DNA from: Monomorium pharaonis
Lineage: Eukaryota; Arthropoda; Insecta; Hymenoptera; Formicidae
NCBI RefSeq assembly: GCF_013373865.1
Contig: NC_050474.1
Span: 16,932,042 to 16,996,041 of the forward strand
Length of the DNA: 64,000 bases
Direction of reading: 5' to 3'
The translations under genes were made by a program, and so were the position numbers. Shown one piece after another: positions 1-11,660 of this stretch. Position 1 is the stretch's first letter, and each line of letters begins with the position of its first letter. Below the pieces are notes generated by a model, which saw only the letters and a program-made list of their open reading frames with translations, was not told where the DNA came from and did not search any database.

Positions 1-327
1 TTAAACACGTCTAATTCACAGACGTTTCAGGTCAATTTTTCACTTTTATAAGTATTATTAAAATGTATGACTTAATAACGGAGATATACATGTTCATTAT
101 ATTTACAAGAATATAATACTACTATTCTGTATTATTTTAATCATTAAAAAATTTATTGAAATTAGAGAATCATGTGGAAAGAGGAAGATAGTTTTAATCG
201 TGTTGCACATAAGATTTTATTTTTATATTTTACTGTTTGTTACAATAATATTTATTGTGTATTGAATTAAAATATTATTTTGTAGCAATAATACGAATAA
301 CGATACATTTTAGAATTATATTTTTAG
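1..327 (+). other. Intron of the arrestin-domain gene (left edge)
   Basis: AT-rich sequence without a recognisable gene. It ends in a pyrimidine-rich stretch and an AG at 326-327, directly before the first coding exon in the window, so it is read as the 3' part of an intron whose 5' end lies outside the window. Confidence 0.75.
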
Positions 328-510
328 GAGCTCGTGCAGCAAGAAATGAGTAAAACATTTTGTTGCTTATGTTGCGGCACGCCACCTTTGACCGTAAACT
401 TTTCATTACCAACTCGAGGATACGTGCCTGGACAATCGATACCAATAAAGATAAATGTCGAGAACTTATCTAGTGTTGTTGTGAACACTATTAAGCTCAA
501 GCTGTGTAAG
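328..510 (+). CDS. Arrestin-domain-containing protein, internal exon A (partial gene)
   Basis: The exon encodes 61 residues starting ELVQQEMSKTFCCLCC and including GYVPGQSIPIKINVEN and VVVNTIKLKLCK. This pattern (cysteine-rich KxFCCxCC strand, then G-Y-x-P-G-Q/E-x-I and a basic LKL strand) is typical of the start of the C-terminal arrestin lobe in alpha-arrestins (ARRDC family, Arrestin_C fold). These are adaptors that link membrane cargo to Nedd4-type ubiquitin ligases and endocytosis. The acceptor is AG at 326-327 and the donor GTATGC at 511. The frame is phase 0 at the 3' end and joins 2036 without a break. An in-frame ATG at 346 exists, but the residues before it (ELVQQE) are family-like, so this is an internal exon and not a start. 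The N-terminal arrestin lobe must lie left of the window. Confidence 0.9.
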
Positions 511-2035
511 GTATGCAATATTGCTTCATGATTAAATTTTCTTTCGTTGAAACCATTTAAAGAGCATTTCTCTCTTTTGTTTTGTAATTCTTTTATGCTT
601 GATGGAATATATACATATGTCAAGATCCCTAAAAAAATATATATTTTTCATAAAAATAAGGATAACAATTTCTAAGTTTATTTTAAAAATAAAGAATAAA
701 ATTCTTTGCAAAAGAACTAACACTCTTGTCAGTTTCACTTTTTAATCTATCCTTGTCAAATATTCGTAAAAGTAAAAAATGTGTGTTTACAAAAATTAAA
801 ATAGGGAGTTTTTTTTAAAATTATTTTGGAGATTAACGTGCGTAAAAGTTATGAGAAAAAATTACTATTTAATTTTAAAATAACAGATTTAATGCGACCG
901 ACCCAAAAGTTTAATTGTATTGTTTTTATGTAAGTTGGTATACAAAGATTCCCATGTAGCTAATAATGAATTTGCAGTAAAAATTTCAAAATTTTAAATG
1001 GATCAAAATGTTAATTTTGATGGATTTGAGTGAAACTGATTTTCTAAGAATTTTACGAGTCGCTGAATCTAAAATCAAAAATTACAAATTCAAGATTATA
1101 GATTTAATGTTGTCAAAATGTAAATAAATTCATTGATCTAAAAAATCCCTGGAATATCATACTTGAAGTTTTACTTAAATTCAAGAAAATTTTACATTTT
1201 GCTCCGCCATATTGGACTCTAAATTTTGATATTTTGAATACAGATTTACAGAAATACAGATTTACAATCAGCGAAAAAATCTTTAACATGTAAATTAGAT
1301 GCTAATTATTCCTAAATAAAAATCAGGCATGAAAGAAAAAAGACATTTATTTTAAAAGAAGTTGTAGAGTCTCACATGACTTTTCCTTTATAAATAATTT
1401 TTAATAAAGAAGTTTTTGGCATTGCCGTCTTCAAAATATAATAAATAATGAACAAAATTTAAGCAACAATAAAAGTAATAATTTTTAATATATAAATATT
1501 TTTTTATAATATTGTTATTTATTGGTGTAAAAAAAATTTGTTACATTGTTGGAAAAAATTATTTAATTATAATGATTTAAATATAGTAACAAAATGAGAA
1601 CAGTGTGACATTATATAATTAAAGAAAATAATATAATTTATGAATATATTGTATTCTCACGCAAAAATAATATACAATTTTATTTTATTTTTTAATTCTA
1701 AAATGTTTTTTATAAACTCTATTTTTTATTATGTATATATAGCTTCTTAAAATTTTTATATTCTATTTACAAAATTATCTAAAAGTTTGTTTTTCCATAA
1801 GACTAATTAAAGCTCTTTTAATTAATTATATTTTAAGTATAAAATTATATAATAAAAGTTTGGAAAAAATGTTAAGAATGTTTATATATTATAATTATAA
1901 GCTTTTTAATCATGAATCTTTTTTAGAAATTATATCAAGTTTTTATATTATGTGAAAAGAGATCTTTCTTAAAACTATATATAGTCTTCATATTGAATTT
2001 TTTCTCAATAAGTAATAACGTATCATGAAGTTCAG
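511..2035 (+). other. Intron A of the arrestin-domain gene
   Basis: A 1.5-kb AT-rich intron with donor GTATGC at 511 and acceptor CAG ending at 2035. I see no gene, clear inverted repeat or tandem repeat in it beyond low-complexity A/T runs. Confidence 0.8.
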
Positions 2036-2247
2036 GTTGTAACTTACCGTGCTACTACGCCACGCGTGGCCACTAAAACGGAGGAAATTGTTGTAAGGGA
2101 AGTTAGCAAAGGACCAGTTGAGGCCGGTGGAACCGCTGATTATGAGCAACATCTAGACGTTCCGCCTCTTCCACCCTCAAATCTAACTAATTGTCACATT
2201 ATCAATCTCGAATACAATTTGAATGTGGAAGCATGCGTTGAAGGATG
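2036..2247 (+). CDS. Arrestin-domain-containing protein, internal exon B
   Basis: This exon continues exon A in phase 0 (LKLCK followed by VVTYRATTPR). It encodes TKTEEIVVREVSKGPVEAGG, a linker with LDVPPLPPSNLTNC, and the strand INLEYNLNVEACVEGW. The motif P-P-L/V-x-P-S-x-L-x-x-C followed by I-x-L-x-Y-x-L is the conserved centre of the C-terminal arrestin lobe in alpha-arrestins. The donor is GTTAAT at 2248, splitting the Trp codon after two bases; the next exon supplies the final G. This exon is 212 bases long and relatively GC-rich against its AT-rich flanks. Confidence 0.9.
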
Positions 2248-2540
2248 GTTAATGTCTTTTTCTTACATTTTGACATATAATTTAGATTATTTTAATTTAT
2301 TTATAAAATTATTTTTAATTAGCGATTAAGTATTACCAATTAGAAATTAACAATTATAACCAATTATAATTGGAGATTATCATTATCAATTATAATGTTT
2401 GAATGCGAATCAAATTTTGCGTAAATCAAGTATAATTTATCAAATATTTCAAATTATTTAACTTGTAAAATGATTGATTTGTCATAATTCTTTATTTTCT
2501 TGTCTCCTTTAAATAGATTTTAATTTGTATTATTTTGTAG
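2248..2540 (+). other. Intron B of the arrestin-domain gene
   Basis: A short 293-base AT-rich intron. The donor is GTTAAT, a less common +3 T donor, and the acceptor is TTGTAG at 2535-2540. Partly self-complementary AATTATAATTGG-like words occur near 2340-2400. Confidence 0.8.
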
Positions 2541-2737
2541 GTATCATCAGAATCTGTCTGCTAATACACTTATCTTCGTGGGAACGGTTCCGCTCGCGGC
2601 TTACCATGCTCCGAGTGCTCCGCCGGCGGGAATAGTCGGCGATAATTCAATGAAGTCACCGCAAGTCGGTTTCGTTATACCTTCGACAAATACTGCGTTG
2701 CCTCCATTGCCGGAATCTAATTTGTATCCAAACTTAC
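2541..2737 (+). CDS. Arrestin-domain-containing protein, internal exon C
   Basis: The first base completes TGG (Trp), followed by YHQNLSANTLIFVGTVPLAA, the last beta-strand of the arrestin C-lobe (the L-x-x-G-T-x-P-L signature of ARRDC proteins). A disordered tail follows with the segments GFVIPSTNTALPPLPE and SNLYPNL. The donor GTAAGA at 2738 splits a proline codon after its first base (C + CT from exon D). The LPPLPES segment lies where vertebrate ARRDC2-4 proteins carry a first PPxY motif (family knowledge), but no intact PPxY is visible here before exon D. Confidence 0.9.
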
Positions 2738-2795
2738 GTAAGATCTGCACGACCATTAATTCTGTTTTTCTAAAAGATAGAAATATCGAAATATA

Positions 2796-3888
2796 CAGGA
2801 ATGGGAAAGTTACTTTTTAAAAGTAACTCGTTACCGTTACTCGTTACCAAATCAAAAAAGTAACTCGTTACCGTTACTCGTTATTGATTCTCAAAAGTAA
2901 CTCGTTATCGTTACTGTTACTTAAGAAGTTACTTAAAAAAATAACGGAAAAAGTAACGATTTGTTACTTTGTTCGTTACTTTTTTAGTGCTAAAATGAGA
3001 TTAAATAAAAAATTTGTAAAATATTTTTTTACTTAATATATTAACGTAACCAACATATTTTTAAACTTGTAAAACTAATGCAAAATAAAAAAATTTTAAA
3101 CAAAGTTTTAAATTGTTTAAAATGTAAAAAAGGATTATTCGGATTAGGACATAGAATTATCAATTATTCTACAAAATATAAACATGTTAAATTTTATTGA
3201 TAATTTTTATTAATTTTTAATAAAAGTTGATATTTCATTATATCATTGTTTAGATTATCTCTACAAGGTGATAAAACAGTATTACCAGTACTAAACATTC
3301 GCTTAACAGCTGCGGTGGTCGTATTGAATTTAATAAATAGTTGTTTAATATTGAATTTAATAAATTAGTTTTGGACAGTCTTGCAATAAACTTAAAGGCC
3401 GATATTTATAAAATTTGTTTATAAGAGCTACGGCTATGTAATTGGGCGCGTTGAGCAGATGAACCGGATCAGTGAGCGCTCAGTGATTCTCTAATATGAT
3501 TGGTTCTTGACTTTAGTTCTTCGTTGGATTTAGAAGCAGAAACCAATCATAGTAAAGAATTACTAAGGGCTCACTGATCCGTTCTGTCCTCTGAACGCGC
3601 CCATTGATTTATGATATTTTAAAACTTTTTATAAGATGATTTTAACTGTGAATATCGAATTGAATGAAAATTAAAAATGTAAAAATTATGATATGTCATA
3701 AGTAGAAAATTCAAACTATAAAAAGTAACTGTTAACGGTGAAAGTAACAGTTAAATTACCGTTACTAAAAAAATGTAACTACGTTATCGTTACAGTTACA
3801 AAAAAAAGTAACACCGTTACCAATCCGTTACAAAAAAATAACTGTAACAGTAACGGCATTATAAATAACGTGTTACTTCCCAGCCCTG
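2796..3888. mobile_element. Complete nonautonomous hAT-like element with perfect 8-bp TSD
   Basis: The terminal inverted repeats read CAGGAATGGGAA at the left and, on the opposite strand, CAGGGCTGGGAA at the right (10 of 12 match). Identical 8-base direct repeats GAAATATA flank the element at 2788-2795 and 3889-3896. Eight-base target duplications and CAGGG-type ends are hallmarks of the hAT superfamily. Both subterminal regions are packed with the word GTAAC/GTTAC, as expected for transposase-binding arrays. No transposase reading frame is present, so the element must be mobilised in trans. Related but decayed sequence with the same GTAAC words is at about 39975-40090 and 48285-49713. Confidence 0.85.
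3443..3603. mobile_element. Fold-back MITE nested in the hAT-like element
   Basis: A 161-base inverted repeat begins TGGGCGCGTTGAGCAGATGA and ends in a matching complement (TGGGCGCGTTCAGAGGACAG read on the - strand). Both arms share CGGATCAGTGAGC, followed by a second complementary block around GATTGGTTC/AACCAATC. It is GC-rich compared with its host element. A clear target duplication was not resolved, so it could also be an original part of the hAT interior. Confidence 0.6.
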
Positions 3889-4480
3889 GAAATATATACA
3901 AAATAATAGGATTTGTGATAAAATAAAATCTATTTACAAGATATCTTTGCATCGTGTAGCTCTAAAAAAATTATGGTTTTGTATTGAAATAATTATTTTA
4001 TTCCTTAGTAAATTTTTTCTCAGAATTTTTTTCATATTTTTTTATAAAATTTTTCAAATTCTTAAACGTAATATTTTGAACATTTTTAGAAATTATTTAA
4101 AAAACTTGAATATATTTTTTAGAAAATATATGTTATTAGTCTGGTATACCATACTAAAATCTTCTCTTACACATTTGCTTGTTGTAGAGCGCGATTCGGA
4201 ATTATGTAACATATGGACCTAATAATGAGATTAATCTTAAAATATAAAATTCAGTAGTGATATTGTTTTTTTGCCATTGTATGTCAAGGATTTTCTTTTC
4301 GGAGAACATTAACTGTTGCAAGAAATAAACTTACAAACACCATAATTTCGTGTGAAACATACTTTCTTTCCAATATAAATTGCCAGAATAGAACTTGTAG
4401 AAACGGTAATAATAAACGTTATTACACGGTTGCTTCATATAATATAATAAATACTGATATTTTGAGATTTTTTTATTCTA

Positions 4481-4846
4481 CAGGATGTCTTGCGCTTGGA
4501 AAGATAGATGGGATCAAGGTGAATATAAAAGTCCACTATAGTTTTTGGATATCTCCAATGATAGCCGAGATATTAATTTTTCAAATTGTACAAATGAGAG
4601 CACACCGAGGGAAGCGCTGAGCCGCTCGAGCTGCCACTGACAGCCAATGCTTGACACGGTGGACCGTGCTATGCTATAGCTCGAGGGGCTCAGCTCTTTC
4701 CTCGGCGCGCTCTCATTTGTCCAATTTGAAAAATTAATATCTCGGCTATCATTGGGAATATTAAAAAACTGTAGTGGATTTTTATGTTCACCTTGATCCC
4801 GTTTATCTTTTCATGAAGTATTTCATACCTTATGCAAGACACCTTG
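4481..4846. mobile_element. Palindromic TA-flanked MITE in intron C
   Basis: A roughly 366-base imperfect palindrome. The left end CAGGATGTCTTGCGC matches the complement of the right end (CAAGGTGTCTTGCAT on the - strand), and TA lies on both sides, as for Tc1/mariner-type insertions. The arms are about 170 bases long and include GATCAAGGTGAA and AATTAATATCTCGGCTATCA with its complement. The GC-rich loop holds CTCGAG. The antisense reading frame across the right arm is a by-product of this structure. Confidence 0.75.
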
Positions 4847-4967
4847 TATAATAAAAAAAACTTAAAATGTATTTTTAAAAAATCTTTAAACATTTGAAGT
4901 ATAAAAAAGTCTAAGAAAAATTTTCACCAAGGTAAAGATAATAATTATTTTTAATTTTTCTTTTTAG

Positions 4968-5101
4968 CTCCGCCGTCCTACGAGGAATCATCAAATGGCG
5001 CCAGAAATCTTCGTGAGCGTGGAGAATCGGAACAGATTTATGGCCTGGCTAATCGTTTTGCGCCAAGATATCCGGTATATAACTTTGCATCCGCGCAGTA
5101 A
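4968..5101 (+). CDS. Arrestin-domain-containing protein, last coding exon with PPSY motif
   Basis: The exon completes the proline codon from exon C and encodes PPSYEESSNGARNLRERGES, then EQIYGLANRFAPRYPVYNFA and SAQ before TAA at 5099-5101. The sequence P-P-S-Y (residues 199-202 of the 241 visible) is a canonical PPxY ligand for WW domains of Nedd4-family E3 ligases, which alpha-arrestins recruit to cargo. The acidic EE after the motif fits known PPxY context. The RYPVYNF end resembles the C-termini of insect alpha-arrestins (memory, not a search). All three junctions inside the window keep frame, 726 coding bases in total. The exact ARRDC orthologue cannot be assigned without the N-terminal half. 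Confidence 0.9.
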
Positions 5102-5640
5102 TGAGAAAACGAGAGATATTAACGCCGTTTTGACATTAGCTTTTACCAAAGTTTCTGGAACGTGTACTTTGCTTTTCTAAGAATATGAATTTTGATGTAT
5201 ATACATAAATTGCAAAGTATTCGTACTCAGCTTTAAATAATCGCTGCAGCTCGGCCTTCTGAATACGTGAAAACGCACAATTTTTTACGTATGTAATGAA
5301 TCGAACAAAATGTTTTTAGCATTTAATTTTTGTACATTAATACTCGCAGAGAAGCTACGACAAATGTTGTGATACATATGTTGTGAAATAGTACAGGATA
5401 TATATTTATGCCAATTAAGCACATTTGTAAAAATATATTATATCGTAAGAATTATGGATCGATATGCTTTTTATATTTAATTTTGGAAGCATATTTTTCA
5501 AAGTTAAAATTATTTATAAGATATTCTGTACATTATATATTTACTTATGTGATGTGTTAATCCATTGAAAAATTGAATACATTGTATGCATTATAATATA
5601 TACATATAAGCAAAATAAAAATATATATACATTTTTAATA
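5102..5640 (+). other. 3'UTR of the arrestin-domain gene with candidate poly(A) signal
   Basis: Sequence downstream of the stop codon becomes increasingly AT-rich. The first AATAAA after the stop is at 5614-5619, so cleavage near 5630-5650 is a reasonable guess. No transcript evidence is available. Confidence 0.5.
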
Positions 5641-8600
5641 TGTTAATGTAGAGAGGCAAACACTTTATTAACAATTACCTTGTAACACAGATTCTTTACT
5701 TTACTTCTTATTAAATAAGAACAACATTTGCAAGGTTTTTTTTGACTTGATAATATAAGAATTAATAAATTCTTATAAATAGTAATTTATAATTATAAAC
5801 TTTTTTATTATATTTTATTATGTTTCTCAATTTTGAAGATATTTTGTAACAAAACATTGGCTACAATTTTATAGAAGCGACATTTTTAGCTTTATTTCTA
5901 TTCTTTCTATTCTTATAAAAGAGAAAGAATAGAATTTTATTCTTACATCTCTATAATTTTTATTTCTTTAAATAAAATTGTGTAAAAATTTTTTTTATTA
6001 ATTTAAGAAAAAGCTAACAACGATTATAGCACAATCCCAGTGTTTAAATATACTTTTCGATAAATTGATCCAGAATAGTAATATCACAGTATTAAATTAA
6101 TAATAAATTTAAGAATTGCGTTTCTTTCTCTATCAAACCGAAAGTAATGTGCGCAGTTTGAAGGATTCAAAAATATTTGTAAAATTGCATAAAAAATATT
6201 ATTTGAACACTATGATTGTCAATATTATATGTCTATACGGTTTTATTCTAGTTAATGTTAATTTTTTTATTGTTTTTGTAAAAATATACTATGACGGAAT
6301 GATTGCAAAAATTGATTTTGTGAGATATTTTATATTTTTCTCTAATTTATTCAACTATAAACTATAAAATAAAATATCTTAGTATAACATATAAAGCATT
6401 TTTGTGATAATTATATCTTAATACTGTAATATGCATAATAATAAAGAAAATCATTGGTTTATGCGACTTTGATAAAATTGGTATAATCATAGTATCTATC
6501 TCTGCATTGTAACAGCTACAACTGGAAAATTAACGCATGCATGCTGCTTTTGTTTTTTTCCGTGGAAAATTTGCAGAGTTAACAACTGTGCCGTTATCGA
6601 GTCTAGATACAATGGATAGATAGTTTAAAATGTCGTATTTATCTTTTTTGTATCTTTTTTCTCGACGAGGCATGTTTCGAATTCGTGCCACATTTCCCTA
6701 GTTTTCCGTCGTCACGTATGGCGCTATTTTAATCGAAACATCGATCTAGGCATTGTTTGTACCTGGTACAATAAAGTTTTAAGCTTTAAACGGCGTTGTT
6801 ATCGTAAATTTTCTCACACGTAGAAAGATGCACTTAAATTATGAATTTTGAATTATAAATATATAATATAAACATCGAAGAATTTCCTACAACAATCAAA
6901 CAAATCAAAAGAGTTAAATTTTTAGAAAACAAACAAGAACTTATTTTTGAGCTATTTATTACGTAATGCGGATTAAACATTTTCCTTTGAATATTATAAG
7001 TGTATAATTAAATAAAAGATTTTAATTAATATTTTAAGGCTTTATTTAAAAAAATTAAAAATCTCTGGTTATTTTGTTTTTGCAAAAATTTTGTATTTAC
7101 TATCTATTTTTATCTGGTTATTTTTATTTGATTCTTGCCGACAAGAAATTGTTTATGACGCTATACTATTGATGGAATTTGGCGCCATGAGTCTAAAAAA
7201 AGGACTTGTTTTTTAAAGAAACTCTTCAATTGAATCGACATGATATAAAAAATTAATAGATTTTCTTCTGATAACTATGGAACTCATACTTGACTCAAAA
7301 TTGATCACTTGATTTTCAAAAAATTTTAATACATACAAATTTTATATAAAGTTAAACAGCAAAGAAATTTTGACCATTTTACCCTACTTTATAAATAAAA
7401 AATTATTATATAGACACATGTATTTAATTCGCATATAAAAATTCGGTGCTGGCTCTTATTGGCATTATTATTTAATGTATTTAATTTAATTCGTAGAGTC
7501 TTTAATCGATTTACTAAATTAGAAAACGTATTACTTTTTAAAATTAAGCATGAGAATATTTTTCAAAATTATTTTTTATTTTTGGAACAACAAAAACTGG
7601 TTAAAGAAATGCAGCCCATTAAATCATTTTTTTCCTTGACAATGGAAAATATATCAAGCATGTCCGTGTAATAGCCTGATCGATGATGTAGCGGACAATA
7701 TCACCGGACAAACTTGTGGCCTTGAAAGCTTGAAATGAAATATTAGTGAAACATGGTCTAACTTTTCCGGATGCTTAATCGGTGAGGTGAATCCGTGCGA
7801 CGGATTCCGAGGATGTATGTACGTCGCGACCGATTCACAGTACTGTATTAAAACACGAGTTGAGTGGACTTAGAGCGACAAATTTTTAATGGAAGCAAAT
7901 TTTAGAATCATTTTTCAGTTGAGCTTTTACACATTTGGAAAACTAAAAAATTATATCCCCCAAAATTAAAAGCTTAATGTAAATAAAGGATTTCTTAAGA
8001 TAAGATTTTGAGAAAATTAATTTCTAAACTTATAAATTTTGGTAAATTTTGATGAACACTTAATAAAAAGTTAAAGTTAAAAAATATGTAAATAATAAAA
8101 ATAATAACTTTAACAATTTTTATTATCCCCTCTAATATAGGTCCTGAAAATTTTATCCAAGTTATATTTTATAAAAGAGCGCTGAAAATATGGTATTTCA
8201 GTTTACAGGCGTAAAACATGGCACTGCCGATCTATATCGCGATCAAAGAAAATCGTCATGCACAAGCCCGCAGGATATTATGGCATAACGATTTTTTCGC
8301 AATGTTAGTCATGATGAGCATGTGCATGCTTAACGATTTTTTTTGCATTTTTGATGACCTTGCCGATAGAGTTCATCCGATGGACAGATTGATCGTATTT
8401 GCAATCGCGCAACGTAATAACATCGCGTTATTGGCGGCGATATTTAAGTGAATTATTAATGTATTGTATACATTAGCTACTATATGTTGCCTTTGCGGGA
8501 GAGTATACTTATGCTGTCAATTACGTAACCATCGACATAGATGCAGCCTTCCTGTGACAAATCATAGCTCGTATAGTTTAGAGATCTTATTAAGCTGTGA

Positions 8601-8960
8601 AGTATTTGTTGCAATTTCGACTTTGCGCGGTGCAAGGGCAATTAAGTGGCGCAACCAATCGAGAGAATTTAAAGAGCTTGATTTTAAAAGTTATTTTTTC
8701 AAAATATGAATTTTAAAAAAGTAGTCTTCTCAAAAAAAAAACGCAAAAACGTTTTAATTTTAAAATACTTTAAAAAATTGTAAATATAGTTTCTACACGT
8801 TTTTTTATTAAAAGAATTAAATCAATTTGAATTTGATTTTGTTTTGAAAACAATTAAATTGAATTAATCCTTTGAATGTATTTATGGGTTTGAGACATCT
8901 AAGCCAAAATAATACAATATTTGCTCGTAACTCAGTACTAACAAGTTATATAACTTTATA
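5641..8960. other. Spacer between the two genes, first part
   Basis: Mostly AT-rich DNA without a supportable gene. Two stretches are less AT-rich and non-repetitive (about 6530-6800 and 7660-7870). The 8218-8700 segment holds short open frames, with the word TAACGATTTTTT occurring twice about 50 bases apart. None shows a protein family signature, and I assign no function. Confidence 0.6.
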
Positions 8961-8963
8961 GGC

Positions 8964-9098
8964 CCGGACACTGACTTTTACATAATGCATAAGAAAATTA
9001 ATTAATCAAAGGTCTTTATTCCTGTCCTGAAGAGAGAACGGATTTCTGGTTGATTAATTTTATTATGCATTATGTATTTTGCAAAAGTCAGTGTCCGG
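8964..9098. mobile_element. Short fold-back MITE (CCGGACACTGACTTTT ends)
   Basis: The left arm CCGGACACTGACTTTTACAT and the complement of the right arm (CCGGACACTGACTTTTGCAA) match for 16 bases and then again through ATAATGCATAA and AAAATTAAT. Total length is about 135 bases with a short unpaired centre. No target duplication was resolved. Confidence 0.7.
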
Positions 9099-9153
9099 AT
9101 TTCAAAACCGATAAACTTGCATATTTGCTTTCTACTTCAAAAAAGTGGACTAG

Positions 9154-9252
9154 GGCTGCGTTCCGATATTCACTGCCAGTACTGAAAACCTATAGTTTAC
9201 GTCACGTACACTGTAGAATTTCAGTACTGGTAGTGAATATCAGAATGCAGCC
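9154..9252. mobile_element. Tiny fold-back MITE (GGCTGCGTTCCGATATTCAC ends)
   Basis: A 99-base hairpin. The left arm is GGCTGCGTTCCGATATTCAC plus TGCCAGTACTGAAA. The complement of the right arm is GGCTGCATTCTGATATTCAC plus TACCAGTACTGAAA, giving 31 of 34 positions equal. The flanks share CTAG/CCTAG, so the exact target site is ambiguous. Confidence 0.7.
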
Positions 9253-9658
9253 TAGGTAGGCAGGAAATGACTATAATCCTGATAGATATTTAATAATTTT
9301 TTTCAAATTTTTTTCTTTACTTTAAAATAAAGAAAATAGACACGCGACAGATCCAATTGCAGTTTGAAAGAAAAAAAGACTGGTGAGTTAGAGTTAATTA
9401 ATTTTATTTAATTACAATTTCTTGAAAAACGATCTAGTCATCTATCGTTAATTCAATTTTACTAGGTAGCCAATTTGATCAATCTCAAATATAATATAGA
9501 GGTAATGTTATATAACACAGACATAACACGTATACTGTTATTATGTGATATTACATTTATATTTAATGTTTGCTAAAAATCTACGCCTCTTCAATATTTC
9601 CATATAAACGACAATAGATTTGTACGTGTACAGGATTAAGCCTTGCGCATAATGGACC

Positions 9659-9812
9659 CAGCAAACACAAAGTTACATGTAACGTGCTTGTTAGTTGTAA
9701 TTTCCCACTCAATAATATAATTGTAATATAACACACGTGTTATATTACAATTACATTGTTGAGTGAGAAATTACAACTAACAGGAACGTTACATGTAACT
9801 TGGTGTTTGGTG
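9659..9812. mobile_element. Fold-back MITE, family 1, copy 1
   Basis: Nearly perfect 150-base hairpin with ends CAGCAAACACAAAGTTACAT and, on the other strand, CACCAAACACCAAGTTACAT. Internal blocks include TTAGTTGTAATTTC and TTGTAATATAACAC, followed by their complements. A second copy of the same element lies at 12506-12661. Confidence 0.85.
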
Positions 9813-10585
9813 AGGAGAAATATTAGATAGAGCAAAGCTGTCTAATATAAGATATGTGACATTCAATTATTTTACAAATGCGACCATTTTTTAAATGAAT
9901 GTTACTATTTCATTTTAATAATTGATAACTGTAAAATTTTATATAAGTGACAGTTACGTAGCGCACGTGTACGGCCTTTATACAAATATTTTGTTTATAA
10001 AGTTTTCAATGTACTACTTAATAGATTTATAAATAATGTAATTTAATAGCAACGGCTTTAATTAATATTCATTTTTAATATGATACTGACATTAAGTAAT
10101 AATAATATTTATTCTCTTCAGCAGTACAAAATTGCCAAGAAGGGGATACTAACATTAAGTATAATTATTGTATTTTAGTATTTGGTCATTACTTTGAATA
10201 TTTTAAACATAATTTTATACATTTGTACGATTTGTAGTTCTTAATATAAAAAACTTATCGAAAGTATTAGCTACGAAACTATGTAAAAATTTTTAGTTAA
10301 AAATTAATATTTAAGAAAACAACTTTTAAAAAGTATTTCATATCATAGACATTTATTTTTTACTTTTTAGGAATAGGAATTAGAATTTTGGAATTAGCTT
10401 TCTTATTAAATATAGATAAATAATAAGTTATATATAGTTATATATAAGATAAATAAAACTATAGATAAATAATAAGTTTTATATACTTATATCTTCCATA
10501 TTTTTGTATTGATTATGTTACGTTTAATGTTTATTGTAAATTGATTATAAAATTTTAATTTTGATCTATTCCTAATATTCTCTTA

Positions 10586-10811
10586 CACTGACAAAAAAAT
10601 GTGTGATATTTGCTCTTATAATTGCAAATAGTAACAATTATATTTAAAACTGTATAATTTATAATTCAAATTTTACATAGTATTACTATAATCGTATAGT
10701 TATTATTACTAATATTATAGTACAAATTACTAAAAAATAGTATTCTAACTATAATTATTTTCCTATTTTTATTTATTGTAGTTAGAAAAATATAACACAT
10801 TTTTTTATCTG
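10586..10811. mobile_element. TA-flanked MITE (CACTGACAAAAAAATGTG ends)
   Basis: The left end CACTGACAAAAAAATGTG matches the complement of the right end (CAGATAAAAAAATGTG), with TA on both sides. The roughly 226-base interior is almost pure A/T with repeated TATAGTTATTA-like words. Confidence 0.6.
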
Positions 10812-11199
10812 TACGATTTAAAAAAAGCTTTCTCTGTTTGACAAGAAAAAAATTTCGACTTTAAAGTTTTACGCACAATATATCGAGAAAAAAATATTGT
10901 TACGGTAACCAAAATATTACTATAATTTATAGTTATTATTGGACTCAAATTTTTATAGTTGTTTGACAATATAAATTATAGTTTGTTTAAACTTATATTA
11001 ACGTTCTCATAATAACAATATTGGTTTTATATGGTTACTATAATTAAAGCGGAAATTTTTATATAGTAAGTTGTACCATAAAACAATTACTATTAGCATC
11101 CACTGTAAACATATGGTAATTGTTATCAATATTATGGTCACAAGCATTTTTCTATCATGCAACACTTGGAATTTGAGGTAGCTGAACAGCGTTTCTTTC

Positions 11200-11660
11200 T
11201 CGCCGTCGCGAATCAAGGCTGAGGCATAGAGTGGACTTTAGTTCCGAAGAAGTTGCGAGGTCGCGGTTGGCTGTGTCTGTCGTTTTGACCTCGTCGAGGA
11301 TCGATAATTTAAACCCGTATCGATAAGCGGAAGTCGTCGCGCGCGCGCTTGAATGTAGCGTTGCGCGCGAGTGACGTCACGGTCTTGTGGCCGTGGTGTC
11401 CGTCCTCGTAGTACGGGATGGGCGCAGCCCGCGGTGTGACTGTAAAACGGACGAGCGCGATCTATAATCGCCGCGTCGCGTTCGCGACCAGTTCGTAATT
11501 GGAATTTCACCGGCGAGGAAGGCACGTGCAGCGTCGCGAGCGAATCCCCTCACCCCGTAACGATTGGTATCGCCACGCGGATGATCCTAAGAGTAGGAAC
11601 TCATCGAGAAGTTGGCAGGACTGCTCGTCATGTAGATTCAACCTCCTACAGCGTGATCCT
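11200..11660. promoter_or_regulatory. CpG-rich island 1, candidate promoter with CRE site
   Basis: A sharp switch from AT-rich spacer to CpG-dense sequence. It contains a perfect cAMP-response element TGACGTCA at 11372-11379, a CACGTG E-box near 11523 and runs of alternating CG (11338-11349). CpG-dense segments of this size in hymenopteran genomes often mark 5' ends of genes. It lies upstream of the KCNQ coding exons on the same strand and downstream of the arrestin gene. Open frames on both strands here are GC-driven and have no family signature. Transcript ends would be needed to place a start site. Confidence 0.45.

Larger units (their letters stand above)
2738..4967 (+). other. Intron C of the arrestin-domain gene, transposon-laden
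   Basis: A 2.2-kb intron from GTAAGA to TTTTTAG. About two thirds of it is transposon sequence: a complete hAT-like element (2796-3888) carrying an internal fold-back, and a palindromic TA-flanked element (4481-4846). Both are described separately. Confidence 0.8.

Noticed and set aside
8218..8451. 77-codon frame beginning MALPIYIAIKENRH
   Set aside because: Composition is somewhat unusual, but no family signature, splice context or conserved motif could be recognised, so a gene call is not supported.
11238..11525. 95-codon open frame on the - strand in CpG island 1
   Set aside because: Composition artefact; overlaps equally open frames on the other strand and shows no recognisable motif.
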